This document shows positions 22,441 through 34,579 of a stretch of 64,000 nt of DNA, in pieces. Made by a program: the position numbers and the translations under genes. The notes beneath the pieces were generated by a model. It was not told the DNA's origin, made no database searches, and saw nothing but the letters and a program-made list of their open reading frames with translations. How positions within the stretch are numbered: position 1 is the stretch's first letter; the number at the start of each line of letters is the position of its first letter. The stretch comes from Physcia stellaris. Its lineage: Eukaryota > Ascomycota > Lecanoromycetes > Caliciales > Physciaceae. Location of the stretch: the NCBI GenBank assembly GCA_018902385.1, contig JABSSW010000022.1, positions 596,718-660,717 of the forward strand. Reading direction: 5' to 3'.

Positions 22441-25317
22441 GTATGGTTCAGTATGCAATACAGCAAAGTCTGGGGATACTGCTTTGGGCAATCCGAATTT
22501 CAATCCCCATTCACTCATTCCTACGATGCCTCAATTGGAACGACTGATAGTCATAGCACAGAATCTCCTAATTCGAGCGTCTTTACCCAAGGCTACTGGT
22601 GTACCTGCACACACCCATATGTTCCCCGGCCTTGTCCTATCAGTCTCGCAAAGCATCATCTCGCCTTCAAGGACGCTTCTAAGTGGTGCAACTGTCCAGA
22701 GAGATTCGAGTTGTTTCGGACGCTTGGAGCAGGAACCCGATATGGACACAACAAAGAGTTGATGTACCCACGTTGAAGAGTCGAAATAGTAATCATAGCT
22801 ATGGGCACGACTGTGCAAAATGCAGTCTCATCGACGCGACTAATGACTCGTCACCAGATCCTCCAGATGCCACTACTATACTAGTAGCTTGACACGGACC
22901 TGATTAGAAATGACGCATGGAACTTTGATCATGCGGCCCCACACATTATTGCTTGATGGGAGCTCGATCCTGTTGTAGTCTGGGTTTACAAACAACCTGC
23001 AGCCTATGAAACACCGCAGTGACCTCAAATTTTGAGCGATTGCTGGACCGTGTAATTCGATAGAGATTAGCAGGGACCAGGTACTTTCCACATCTCCTGA
23101 CGATTACTCTAGGCTCTTAATCCTCCGAGAAAGCGATGATATCCCCCAGGATCGCCTAATTATGATCGTATTCTCCAGTCGTTGTCATTTTTTTCATGTA
23201 GTCACATCTGGGTGCTACGCACGCTTACAACAACGATCGAGCGGATCTGGGATCCGAAGAAGTTGTCTGGTGAGGTCCACTCAGTGCTCAAGAAGGACCG
23301 ATTGCATCTCGATCAGCTCTCTCTACATGCTATATCGTACACACCCCTATCCTTACCATGGCCGTCTACTAGGAGCACGATCGCATCTAAGGTAAAATAC
23401 AAGGACTCGACCGATCTGCACAAGGTTGTTACGTATGGTCAACACAGAGCTCCTCACTAGGTACAGTCAGTATTCCAAATACCGTGTTAGGCCGAGTAGT
23501 TCGTCTCAGGATTTGGCCTGTGGGACACTCTAGGAGGCCTGAAGGAGGTCTACACAGATACTTTAACGTCATTTTCAGGGTCGGCTCGGGCCCTTGTGGT
23601 GTAATGCTCTGTGAAAATCTTTTGGATTTGGACAAGTCACTGCTCGCCCTTTCCACGGCTTGGCCAGTCAACGAATGGTCCTGGCTGTCAAGAATACCTC
23701 TTTGCTTGCCGGCGTCTGATCTCAATTAGCTCGGATCCGAAGCGCTTGGGTGCGATCTCAATTGCACCAGTCACGAGATGAGATGAGCGCATTTTGGTAA
23801 GGTGATGGCGGCCCTTGGCTTGATGCCACTTTTGCCTGTAGAGATGTTTCGAAGGCCAATTTCCATGGCCCCCGGAGCATCTTACCGATAAGCGCACCAA
23901 AAGCTATCTCGCGGCACGTTTCAACTCAATCCCCAAAAACGCTAGTGTTTTATTAGCAGCCCCTACATGTGTTACAGCGCATAAGCTAGTGCTTGAGGAT
24001 AGCTGATCCCTGTACTCATCTTCTCTTTTCTGACGTCCCTGTCGATCATCTGCGGTCTTTCTGAAGAGCCCCAAATCAGTCATGGGACGAGCTTAAAAGC
24101 CCTTCACGGCTTGTTATCAAGAGGTCCGGGAGCCGCAGCTTCGATGAACTGCTGTAAAGCCCGAGCGACAAACAATTTGGGTCAGCTTCAGGCTAAAATT
24201 GCTACCTATACTGAAAAGATTCGTCAACTGTCCCCATTCGTTAGTCAAGCTTAGCAGAGTCCGCCAGAGACCGGTGCTGCGGGTAATTCAGTGCTTCCGC
24301 CAGCGTTCCGATAAGTCTTAGCCTACTAGCCACAGATCTATCACCAATCACAAGATTTACTCAAGGATCAGATACTTGAAGATCTGGTGGCAGATATGGG
24401 TTGCTGCATCCTTCGAGGCTCAACAGGACAGAGTGATACAAAGGATATGCCGCTCCTGAGATTTGGCAGAGAGGCCGAGCGTCCAATGGAACTTCGGAGT
24501 AGTCTGCAAAATCTGAGCAACATGCGTCACGACAGATTTGGCCATGAAGGTATTCTGCCGGCGCAGCTAAGACGAGAGCAGTAGCCACAACGCTCCAGTT
24601 CCAAAATGCCACTTGCCACGAGGTTATCTGCCGCAGCTACTATTTTAAAACCTCCGAGGGTCTGTTATTCGTCGGCACTGAGCGTGCGCGTCCCATGAAA
24701 CATCCAGCCCTATACTTGCAGCAATGAGCAGCCGTTTCATTCGTGGAATCTTCAATAAACATGCTTTTCATTTGCAGTGATGAGATTTTTTCTTCGAAGG
24801 CGCGAATATTTTGCGATTGGAGCGAAAACACAAACGGTCAGGAAGCTTTAATCTCGTTCGTTTATTACTCGTGAAGCGCATGGGCGCCAATGTTTTTCGC
24901 CAGTATGGCGTTCTGAGATGACTTCTTTCAATCGTATCATCGGATGGGCGTTTGTTGAATCCAAGTTACCTGTGCTTGGACATTCTCATTATTCAATCGG
25001 TTTCAGTTTCTGTTGCGGCGGGATATAAGTATCTGGAAGTTAAAATACTTGTTCGATTCTAGAATCGACAGTTGTGCCATGTTGATCGGGGACGAAGTTC
25101 TGCTTAGCTTTCATAGAACCCCCAGAAACAATCCCCGCAGCTCGAGCGATAGAGCTTCAAGCTTGCAATCAAGTTGCAGACCAGCTTTTGATCGAAGCCT
25201 TGCGCTGGAAGAGAGCTTCAGCAGCAAAAACTTACCACTGGCGTGAAAAGGTTTATTGGTAATAAGTTTCGGGGTTGTCCAGCGAAGGACCATAAAGACT
25301 TCAGCGTCTCCGACTCA
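22441..25317. other. Gene-free region of about 2.9 kb
   Basis: No supported gene. Frames of 60-115 codons occur on both strands without domains. One minus-strand frame at 24361-24612 begins with hydrophobic residues and has a Cys-rich stretch (CRDACC), but its start codon is GTG. The last few hundred bases should include the promoter and 5' UTR of the Zn2Cys6 gene. Confidence 0.5.
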
Positions 25318-27199
25318 ATGCAACCGCTGCACGACTCGAGGCATCACGGGCAGCAGATGCTAGTGTCTTCACCCCGCTGCATCCTTAATTGTCAGCAATT
25401 GAAAATCCACCTGCCTCCATTGCCAGAATCACGAGATTCGGCTCCAAAAGGTCAATATCTCGTCTCCCCACCTATGTCAGCTTCGTCGGTCCATTCTAGG
25501 TTTTCAAACGCCCCTCAACAGCATCTTACGTATGGTCGCAAGCATTCAGACTCGTCCAAATCAGGCCGCTCAACGTCCGGTAAACATAGTCCTGCCGGTT
25601 CACAAGGAAACGTCAGCACTAAAAGTCGGCAACATGACCCACAGGGATCTCTAGGTACACCAACAAGTGCATCCGTGAAGACTTCACAGTCTTCAAGGAC
25701 CTCGGTACAATCGAGCAGTGGCGTGTCTGCATTGCGCGATGATCCAAATGATGACTCTCAGGATTCCCCAGAGGGTCAATCCTTCACTGCCGGCGCTCCT
25801 GGGGTAGCACGAAGGCAGAAAGCACACGTTCCTTCTGCCTGCGTTAACTGTAAGCGGAAGCACCTGGCCTGCGAGACAAAACGACCCTGCAATAGATGTG
25901 TCCAGACAGGGAAAGAGGTAATCTTTGTTCTCAATTACTACTAGTATTGACGGATCACTAATTTGCGGACAGGCAAGCTGCGTCGACGTTCAACACAAAA
26001 AACGAGGTCGGCCAAGGCTACGTGAGGAAGATAATCTTCGGGAAGCCGCCTTTGGAAGGGAGTACGTGCACGCAGAGGACTACGCGACTCGTAACGGTGT
26101 AATCACGGTCCCGCAACCTGGCCGGCCAAGGTCCAAATCCTACCGAGAATTGCGCTCCCAGCCCGAGGCACCGTACGACCAACGGCCTAAGACGTCGGAT
26201 CCTGGATTTGGTGTAGGTCACCATGTTCATGGCCACGCGACTACAGTCGGGCCAGTATTTCTCTCTGGTAACACCCCTACCGTACTCCTAACGTCAGATC
26301 TTTTGGTTACACAACATAATCATGCATTTGCGCAAGCACTTCAACTGCCCTTCAACGCCCGTGGCCACTCGTTAACGGATCTTGTCGTGCAATCAGAGAG
26401 GGAAAAGATCTTCAGGCTCCAGAGCGTTCTGCGGGCCGAATTGCTGGATGCTGCTCGTCTTCCTCCAATGCATGGAAGATACGACCCTCAGGCACCCGTA
26501 CCCGCGATTGAGAATTTGGACATAGAGCGAGCCACAGCCGGATTTCAAACCCGGTCAGAGTACTGGACATTTCGATTGCCTAGGGAGCAGAGTCGAGGAT
26601 TCCCAATATCAATTTCGTTGGCTCAAGCTGGGACTCACTTCATCGTTCTCACCTTAATCCAACGACCCGACTCTTCCAAAGCTATCTTGTCCCCCAGTCT
26701 CGGCAATACTGTTCACAATCCCCAGATGCTCTCTCCATTATCTCCATCATCCAACTCTCCAATACTGGACCGGCAGTCTTCCAAAACACATGCTAATGGG
26801 ACACCAATACGTTATTACCCTAATCCCTCATACACTGAACATGTACCAGTCGTGTCTCCAACATACAATACTCTGAATTTACAACCCTCGCATCGGCTCA
26901 GCGTGGGACAATACAGCCAGCGATCACCGCCCCGCAGCGTAGAGCTTCCATACACTGGCACTAGGCAGAGCTCTAGCCCAGAGCAACTACGCAACCCAAG
27001 GAGCCATCACGATGAGGTGAATGATATTCCAAGGCATCTACAACTTCCTCCCATCCGCACTTCCGGCTCAGGGATAAGCGACAGCAGGCGGGAGGATAGA
27101 GGAGGTAGAAGTGGCAATGGAAGTCCCGTGAAAGGTAGCCCGCAGAGTGGAAGGAAGAAGAAGAGAAGACGTGTCGGTATCGAGGAAATGCTTCACTAA
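25318..27199 (+). CDS. Zn2Cys6 transcription factor with C-terminal PAS-like domain
   Basis: Fungal binuclear zinc-cluster DNA-binding regulator. Exons 25318-25917 and 25973-27199 give 608 residues. A Ser-rich N-terminus (about 1-165) precedes the cluster at about 175-205, spaced C-x2-C-x6-C-x5-C-x2-C-x8-C. The sixth Cys lies after the intron, so the finger is complete only when spliced. Directly after it is KKRGRPRLRE, an AT-hook-like basic motif. Residues about 295-425 (from PTVLLTSDLLVTQHNHAF to GTHFIVLTLIQRP) resemble the PAS-like domain of ERT1/AcuK-type regulators of carbon metabolism. The tail is disordered and ends in a basic GRKKKRRRVG. I start at ATG 25318; the frame upstream has only GTG. 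The target pathway cannot be told from sequence. Confidence 0.85.
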
Positions 27200-28046
27200 A
27201 GTTTGATGCTTCTTGGCCTAGTCGTCATGCTGGCTTACATCGAAGCACCCGCCTCCTGTAAAAAGAAGATCATGTGGGAATTTAAACGAAGCGATAGTTC
27301 GCATTGAGGCGTGAGAAATCCCGCCATTGGCCTTGGCAGCAGGTCTTACAAGCTTACGAGGGCTACGCAACATAAGTCCGCACAAATTCCTGGAGGATTT
27401 GAGGCTAACAACAGTACTGGAGGTATTGGGGCTGGCATAGATGAAGTATAGATGTAGACCTACTTGTGCAGCGTCAATAATGTGGTTATGGCGCACTATC
27501 TAGGGTCCGGGCGTCACAACACAGAATTAGACTAATCGGACTGGGAGGTTGTATTTGCTTTTACAAATCACGTCGCATTATCTCTTGTTCTTTGGCAATT
27601 GTATTTTGACGTTCGCCTCGACTATAGCGCGTGCTGCTTGTAAGTCAAGTGTATGCTAAGCTCTACTATCTGGCGGGAATCGGCTTATTGGACGTGTCTC
27701 CTGATTCTTATCTGACACCAGAATTTTATCATTGCCCAAATATCATGATATCTTCAATTTGCTATTGGCGCTGGCAAAAACGCAGATCAAGTTGGCAGAC
27801 TTGGCACTGGTAAGCCAACACCGAACCGAAGATAAATTGGTCACTGCATTCATTGCACATGCAAATAATATGAAGCTTTGTGTGTAAATATGCTTGATCG
27901 AGAAGTCCAGGCTCGCTCGGTCGGACTGATTCACCGCCAGAGAAACTTCGATATGCTCTTACACGCCAGCCCCTGAGCCCAGCTTGCAGGACCGTTGCGT
28001 CCCAACTCCTCGCTCCAAGACAAGCAGCAAAGAAACCCCTTTAACA
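27200..28046. other. Convergent 3' region, AT-rich
   Basis: 847 bp between two convergent stop codons. It is AT-rich at about 27500-27900, has no gene signal, and presumably contains two 3' UTRs. Confidence 0.5.
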
Positions 28047-28748
28047 TCACCCTAGCACTTTTAGCTTCTTCTTCTTCTTCCCCGCGGCCTCCTTCCCATC
28101 CCCATTCGCCGCCTTCTTTGCTCCGCCCTGCGTAAATTCCCTCCAGCTTCCAATCCTCGACTCCCTCGTCTCCTCCCACTTACTTTCATGCTCTCTTTTC
28201 CTCTTTCTCGCTTCCACCTCTTCGTCCTGCTTCCGCTGTTCCCGCCCCTCCTCCTGCATCTGCGCCTTCATCTGCTTTCTCCGCCTATGCTCCGCGTCCA
28301 CGAGTACCTCGACCGTCTTCTTCCTCCACGCAGCCCTGAACTCCTCGTTCGGCTCTTTAACCTCTGGGCTATCTATCGTGAGCTTTCGCTCCCGGATCAA
28401 CAGCGTGCGCGCATCAGCAATGCACTCATCGAGATGGGTACGAGAGGCAGGTTCGAGGAGTGTGGAGGAGGCCTTTTTGAGACGGTCAAAGGCATCGGGG
28501 GCTGCAGGGTTGGTGGTCTTGTCGGGATGGATAAGCAGGGAGAGCGTGCGGTATTGGACCTTTATCTGAGAGTCTGGGACACCGGGTTGGAGGTTTAGCA
28601 CAGCGTAGGCGTCGAGCTTGAAAGCTTTGAGGATGCGGTCGATTTCGCCATCTTTGTTGAATTCCTTTTCTTCTTTTGCGAGGGCATCGAGGGCTTCGAG
28701 CTCGTCTTTTGATTCAGCCTCGGCTTTGATTTCTTCATCGACTCCCAT
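28047..28748 (-). CDS. J-domain protein, DNAJC8/Spf31-like
   Basis: Intronless, 233 residues. The J domain is at about 48-120: [20 protein letters not shown], then the HPD tripeptide in [18 protein letters not shown]. The rest is a long charged helix ([18 protein letters not shown]) and a C-terminal [10 protein letters not shown] nuclear-type patch. This matches the small spliceosome-associated J proteins DNAJC8 and S. pombe Spf31, expected to stimulate an Hsp70 during splicing. The start ATG at 28748 is divergently paired with DBP4. Confidence 0.88.
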   Translation of the reverse strand: MGVDEEIKAEAESKDELEALDALAKEEKEFNKDGEIDRILKAFKLDAYAVLNLQPGVPDSQIKVQYRTLSLLIHPDKTTNPAAPDAFDRLKKASSTLLEPASRTHLDECIADARTLLIRERKLTIDSPEVKEPNEEFRAAWRKKTVEVLVDAEHRRRKQMKAQMQEEGREQRKQDEEVEARKRKREHESKWEETRESRIGSWREFTQGGAKKAANGDGKEAAGKKKKKLKVLG

Positions 28749-28922
28749 TTCGGAAGATCTAATTTACTCCATTGGCGCTGGCAAGGTGCGGTAGTGATCT
28801 CGACCTGCAATAACTCCATGAGTCCATGTCTTGGCAGGATCCTTATCGATAAGCAGCCTCCACAATTTCTAAACAGTGTTTCAAGACTTGTGCAGCTAAA
28901 TTCAACGAAGCTTTGCTGGACA
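28749..28922. promoter_or_regulatory. Short divergent promoter between DNAJC8-like and DBP4 genes
   Basis: 174 bp separate the two start codons. Both products act in nuclear RNA metabolism, so shared regulation is plausible but not shown. Confidence 0.55.
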
Positions 28923-31286
28923 ATGGCACCTCTTTCTACGAAAAGAAAGCGACCGGGAACTTCAGATGGACATCTCTTTCCGCGCAAGAAGAATCGCGCA
29001 GGAGAGGATTTCGAGAGCCTTGACCAGCGGGTGCAAGAGCTCGACCCAGAAGACGATCTCAATGCCTTCGCCGACCTGCCGCTGTCGCAGCCCACCGCTA
29101 CCGGGCTTGATGCCTCGCATTTCAAGACGCTTACAGATATTCAGAAAAGGGGTATTCCGTTGGCATTGAAGGGATCCGACATTCTAGGAGCTGCAAAGAC
29201 AGGAAGCGGCAAGACTTTGGCCTTCCTCGTCCCTGTCCTGGACAATTTATATCGCCGAAGATGGACGGATATGGATGGCCTTGGGGCTTTGATCCTCTCA
29301 CCGACAAGAGAATTAGCCGTTCAGATTTTCGAGGTCCTGCGCAAGATCGGACGCTATCACACTTTTTCTGCGGGTCTTGTCATTGGTGGGAAGAGTCTAC
29401 AAGAAGAGCGGGACAGATTAGGTAGGATGAATATCCTAGTGTGTACGCCTGGAAGAATGTTACAACATATGGACCAAACAGCTGCCTTTGAGATTGACAA
29501 TCTGCAAATGCTGGTGCTTGATGAAGCAGATAGGATCATGGACATGGGGTTTCAGGATACAGTCGACGCCATTGTCGAGCACTTACCAAAGACAAGGCAG
29601 ACCCTGCTTTTCAGCGCTACACAGACGAAGAAAGTCTCGGATCTTGGAAGATTAAGCCTTAAAGATCCGGAATATGTCTCGGTACACGAGGCCGCGAGCA
29701 GTGCAACCCCGTCAACATTACAGCAGCACTATATAATTACGACGCTGCAGAATAAATTAGATACATTATGGAGTTTCATTAGGTCCAATCTCAAGTCTAA
29801 GATCCTCGTGTTTCTTTCATCGGGCAAGCAAGTGCGATTTGTATACGAAACCTTTCGACATTTGCAGCCGGGTGTCCCACTCATGCATCTACACGGCCGA
29901 CAGAAGCAAAATGCAAGACTTGAGATTACATCGAAGTTCTCGTCCAGCAAGCATTCGTGTCTTTTTGCCACAGACGTAGTGGCCAGAGGATTGGATTTTC
30001 CAGCTGTAGATTGGGTGATTCAACTTGATTGTCCTGAGGATGCAGATACTTACATACATCGCGTCGGCAGAACCGCTCGCTACGAGCAAAATGGGAGAGC
30101 TGTGCTATTCCTCGAGCCTACAGAGGAAGAGGGGATGCTAAGGCGCCTGGAGCATAAGAAAGTACCCATCGAGAGGATCAATGTCCGTCAGAAGAAGCAA
30201 CAGAGCATCAAGAACCAACTACAGAACATGTGCTTCAGAGACCCTGAGCTCAAGCATCTCGGCCAACAAGCTTTTGTGTCATACGTCCGATCGATACACG
30301 TGCAGAAAGACAAGGAGGTATTCAAGCTAAGCGCATTACCACTCGAAGAGTTCTCAGCAAGCCTAGGTCTACCAGGAGCACCAAAGATCAAATTCATGAA
30401 GGGCGACAATGCCAAAAGGCTCAAAAACGCACCTCGCCAGCCCTTCTCCTCATCCGAGGACGAAGAAGACAGACCCGCCAAAGCGGACGGAGACTCGCAA
30501 CCCAAGAAACCTGCCGTCCGCACGCGCTACGATCGGATGTTCCAACGCACGAATCGCGACATCCTTTCCGAAAGCTACTCCAGGTTAGTAAACGACGGCG
30601 AAACAGGGCAAGAAGCCGACACCACCGAAGCCGACGACGGAGCCTTCCTAACCGTCAAACGCACCATCCACCCCGACTCCGAGGGCGACAACGAGAGCGC
30701 CGAAACAGCCCCACCAACCTCCACCGCAAAAGTGCTCCCAGGCCTCAGCAAAACCCCCATGGTAATCGACTCAAAACGCAAAGAAAAGCTCCTGAAATCC
30801 AAGAAAAAGCTGCTGAAGCTCCGGTCCAAGGGCACGAGACTCGTCTTCGACGACCAAGGCCACCCGCACGAGATCTACGACCTGGAAAACGAGACGCAGT
30901 TCAAAGAACGAGGGCCCGCGGATGCGCAGAAGGCGCAGTTCCTCCTGGCCGAGCAGGAGCGCTTGCGGGATGCTGATGTCTCGGATAAGCAAGCGGCGAA
31001 GCTGAAGAAGAGGGAGAAGAAGGCGAAGAGGAAGGCTAGAGAGGCTGCTGAGAGGGCGGGGGATGGGCGCGAGAGGCAGGTTATCTTGACGCCTTATGAA
31101 GGCGATGATTTGGAGGACGTACCCGGAGATCTGGATTCCTCCCCGGAGTTCGTGGAGAAGAGGCCGAGAAAGTGGTTCGAGGACGATTCCGAGAATGAGG
31201 GGAAATTTAAGCGTAAGAGGAAGATGGATGCGGATCCGGACAGGTTGGAGGACCTTGAGGCGATGGCTTCTGGTTTGTTGGGGTGA
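28923..31286 (+). CDS. dbp4: DEAD-box RNA helicase DBP4 (DDX10)
   Basis: Nucleolar ATP-dependent RNA helicase for early 18S rRNA processing, helping release U14 snoRNA in yeast. Intronless, 787 residues. Q motif [18 protein letters not shown]; motif [10 protein letters not shown]; Ia [22 protein letters not shown]; then [25 protein letters not shown] and motif [10 protein letters not shown]. The DBP4-specific C-terminal extension follows: [35 protein letters not shown], an acidic linker, and [18 protein letters not shown] near the end. I start at ATG 28923, just before [12 protein letters not shown]; the longer frame upstream begins with GTG. Confidence 0.95.
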   Translation: MAPLSTKRKRPGTSDGHLFPRKKNRAGEDFESLDQRVQELDPEDDLNAFADLPLSQPTATGLDASHFKTLTDIQKRGIPLALKGSDILGAAKTGSGKTLAFLVPVLDNLYRRRWTDMDGLGALILSPTRELAVQIFEVLRKIGRYHTFSAGLVIGGKSLQEERDRLGRMNILVCTPGRMLQHMDQTAAFEIDNLQMLVLDEADRIMDMGFQDTVDAIVEHLPKTRQTLLFSATQTKKVSDLGRLSLKDPEYVSVHEAASSATPSTLQQHYIITTLQNKLDTLWSFIRSNLKSKILVFLSSGKQVRFVYETFRHLQPGVPLMHLHGRQKQNARLEITSKFSSSKHSCLFATDVVARGLDFPAVDWVIQLDCPEDADTYIHRVGRTARYEQNGRAVLFLEPTEEEGMLRRLEHKKVPIERINVRQKKQQSIKNQLQNMCFRDPELKHLGQQAFVSYVRSIHVQKDKEVFKLSALPLEEFSASLGLPGAPKIKFMKGDNAKRLKNAPRQPFSSSEDEEDRPAKADGDSQPKKPAVRTRYDRMFQRTNRDILSESYSRLVNDGETGQEADTTEADDGAFLTVKRTIHPDSEGDNESAETAPPTSTAKVLPGLSKTPMVIDSKRKEKLLKSKKKLLKLRSKGTRLVFDDQGHPHEIYDLENETQFKERGPADAQKAQFLLAEQERLRDADVSDKQAAKLKKREKKAKRKAREAAERAGDGRERQVILTPYEGDDLEDVPGDLDSSPEFVEKRPRKWFEDDSENEGKFKRKRKMDADPDRLEDLEAMASGLLG

Positions 31287-32140
31287 TGGGGATCGGTCTT
31301 TGCGCTATCATTCCTATAGTTTAAAATTCAAGCTCTGCGAAAAGCTTTCGCGGTCTCTCTTAGGTACCTGGACAGCGGCCACAGCGCCCTGATGCCTATC
31401 TGCCTTTATTGCGTTCACATAGCAGCTAATCAATACATGACCTTCATGAGTACTGCATCCCAATCCAAGAAATGAGGAACCTAGCTAATTCCATCAAAGC
31501 AGTACGTATAATGCTTCCCAAGCGGCCTTCGTCTTCGCGCAGGTAGCGCTATGTAGTCTAAGGTTTACCTTATAAACCTGCTCTGAATTATCATCTCCAT
31601 ACATACATCCAAGCAAGCCATGAACCAATCGATAGATAAGAACGAGAAGAAGGCACCCATATATTCAACGGCTATATGTGGTGACATATAATCAAGTCTA
31701 ATGCCGCTGATTAAAGAATTCCGTGACATTCCTCCATCGCACCCCCTTTCCCCTTTCTCATTCGATCCTAGCCTTGGAGGAGAGACGTCTTAGCTTCTTG
31801 TCTCTACGATCTATGCTATATATAGCCCGAACCAAAAACCCTTGCGGGCTCCAGTGACACCCGCTCCGTCCCAGGCAACCCCGCCTGTTTTGGGGGGTTT
31901 GAGGGATTTGTATTTATGACTTATGCACAAATTGTGTGGGAGTTCCAGGAGCTGTAAGGGCTGTGGTGGGGGAAGAGGCGCGGGTGAAGAAGGTGCTGTC
32001 CAACCGGGGGGAAGAGCTGCTCAGACGTCCATAATGGTATCGACTCAGAACGAAGAAGGGCACGGATCGGATTTTTCGATACTTGTTGATAGTTGATTTC
32101 GCTGGAACCGACCAGCAGATAGGCATTCCGGTGATATGCC
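31287..32140. other. Convergent 3' region
   Basis: 854 bp between the DBP4 stop and the stop of the CorA-like gene. No supported gene; both 3' UTRs are expected here. Confidence 0.5.
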
Positions 32141-33981
32141 CTACACATATTCTCCAGAGAGGGAAGAGCCATTGGATCGAGAAGGAGAGGCCCCCTTGTG
32201 CCTTCGCTTAGAGCCTTTGCAGCGGCAAATGTACGCAAGGAGTTGTGACACGTATGTCCAAGCCCACCAGACTCCGATAGTCACAACCGTCATCGGAATC
32301 GTGATCGCCACGTATAGCCACCACTGCTCTGATAGCTCGAGGTTTCCAGTAGAGTAGTTGAAGAAATTCATGCCGAAGATTGCTGCGATGAAAGTACCAG
32401 GGAGGAACACCATTGTCAAAGCCGCAATGGTCTTCATTGAAGAGCTGTCATTTCTGGCTTCTCGGGCTATGTTCGCAGACTCTGTGGCTATAGTGGCGTT
32501 TGTTTGGCTGTCGTGTTGATTCACTAGGTTGAAAACCTGAGACTACTTAGTGGGATGGTACAAAGTGTAGAATTGGCAAAAGTATAGTCCGGCCTTATCG
32601 AAGTATCTTCTTTAATTCAATGTAATCGATAGAAGTCATATAGCGCAGGTGACTGGCTCCAAACATGTCTCGCAACCCAACGCTTACTTGCGAATGGGAA
32701 AGCCGATTCTGAGGTCAGGAATAGCTGCGGGATACTTACTAGATTCATTGCCGTCTCTTTGCGGGACTTTAAGTACGAAAGCCTTGAAATCTCCAAGGTA
32801 ACCAGACTCCGCAGGTGTTCAATACTTTGAGATGATCGCATTGGACCGCCTTGCCTGATAGTTGCACATGACGCAGCCTCAAGCTGATGACATGCACTTG
32901 AGAGAACCTCAATATTTTGGAGCGTCCTGTCCAGGACGTAAGTTTGACTGTCAAGCTTCTGCGCTATCTCATCTAGCTCGAAAGAGTGAGATCTCAGATT
33001 ATTTCGCTGTGAAAGATGTTGGATATGCCCTCGAAGTTCTAAGATAAGCCGTATCAGTCGGCGTTTTGGGTAGTCCAAGAACATTCTTCGATTCAGTATC
33101 ATTTCATGGGCCATCATGCAATGAAGCATGAAAGCGTCCGGGTGACCGTGTTCGTCTGAACCCTCACTATTTGAACTTTGGCACCATTCCAATAGCCTCT
33201 GCTTAATGCTCTCCATTTTGTTGAACTCACGGTAGTAGAAAACAAGATAGATGGTTCCTTCACCCTCGGGCTGGTGTTTCATATATACATATAGCGGTGC
33301 AAATGTGAGTGTTGCATTCGACGGATTACAGTAATATTGGTATGCGCAGAAAAATTCTATGGTCAACGTCAAGATTGAGCATCAAACATCGAAAAGGGAA
33401 GTATACCTTACCTACGCATTCAAGGTCACCGCGGTTGTTGTTCTTGACGAGAGTACCTGAAGACAGCTCGGCGGGATCGACGTGTAGGAGAATCTCTGCG
33501 AAACTTGGGCAGACATTGAAAGTCGTGAAAAGCTCCCGAGTGATTGACTGAGACAAGAACAGACGAGAAATCACGGTGGGATACTTCCCTCTATGGCCCA
33601 CAGCGCAGAATCTTGTCATGACATGTCAGACAGATTCCATTTCTGGGATGGAAGCGATCTCACAACGCGCGAAAGGTACGCGACTTCTGGGACTCTTTGT
33701 AGGTCTATAGATCTTAAAAAGGGTCCAGATAGAGAGGAGTAGACAGGAGTTGGTGGAAATACTTGTAGCCATGCTTGCAAATCCCTGTTATCCATATCCA
33801 ATCGCCATGCACCTCGTCCTTCAGTGACTTCAAACAAGTCGCATCGCGTCTGGCCGAAGCGTTGTTCATCGTTGAGCCATGACTCAATCTTGACACCTTT
33901 ATGGACCGCCGGATCATACGAAGGCACGCAATAAGGGTACTGTTCCAGATTGTTTGACCTGCACTCGGGTTTGTCGGACAT
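32141..33981 (-). pseudogene. CorA-like Mg2+ transporter-type protein, interrupted by a stop and a frameshift
   Basis: Fungal CorA-like membrane protein. Coding blocks: 33357-33981 (interrupted), about 32735-33356 and 32141-32524. The C-terminal part carries SMKTIAALTMVFLPGTF, the GMN tripeptide in FGMNFFNY, and a second membrane segment WWLYVAITIPMTVVTIGVWW, as expected for CorA. The middle part is charged and helical. The intron 33357-33411 joins cleanly. The intron at about 32525-32733 is unusually long (about 210 nt) and its donor is uncertain. In the first exon the frame meets TGA at 33616-33618. The next codons (QDSALWAIEG) still look family-like, then a missing base in the GGG run near 33594 is needed to enter the frame reading KYPTVISRLFLSQSIT. 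With both repaired it would encode a full protein. Pseudogene or consensus error. Confidence 0.7.
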
Positions 33982-34579
33982 GACTGCGTCTTTAGCTAAA
34001 GAAGAACTGATGTGTTACTTGGCAGTCTGGCCACGAGGAGAAGGGCATTGTCTGTCGCTTTTTCATCATGTCCCTCCATTTGAAAAGAAAAAGTCATTAT
34101 GTTAAATACCTGGTCAGCCTCGCGTGAGTTTGTGGCTTGAGAGAGGCAGATCTTGCGTTTGGCAGCCTTCCTCGCTAGAGCTTGATGCAAGATATATTGG
34201 TAGCACCGCATGGAGACATGTGAGTATGCACCAGTTTCGCAACAGTCACACAAATCGAATTCATGACAGCCAATAGAAAAGTGCTACAGAAGATACTTCT
34301 TTGCGTGCGAGAATGGCTTGAGTGTTTCGCATAACCCTAATTATGTACCACACCTCAACCCTAATCTAGATGTCACTGTGGATCTAATCGCAAAAAGAGA
34401 TCTTGAATGGTCACTCGTACTTTACCTTCCCTCGAAAGTACCGAATGGACAGCGCCAAAACAGATTAAACAGGGGCGTAGTACCCAGAACCATACCACAA
34501 TGGCTGCTCAACTCTCAAACCTCCAGCAATCCACACCCTCGCCCCCATAATCCTATCCAAACCCATACCCTCCTCCAGT
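33982..34579. promoter_or_regulatory. Divergent spacer upstream of the Ap4A phosphorylase gene
   Basis: 598 bp between two divergent starts. It contains an ATG at 34500 that opens a 16-codon frame stopping at 34550, just before the chosen Ap4A phosphorylase start, so a possible uORF. Confidence 0.5.

Noticed and set aside
24361-24612. Small secreted Cys-rich protein candidate on the minus strand
   Set aside because: The start codon would be GTG, no upstream ATG exon was found, and there is no support beyond a hydrophobic N-terminus.
34328-34365. Telomere-like AACCCTAA blocks
   Set aside because: Only isolated copies, not tandem; within random expectation.
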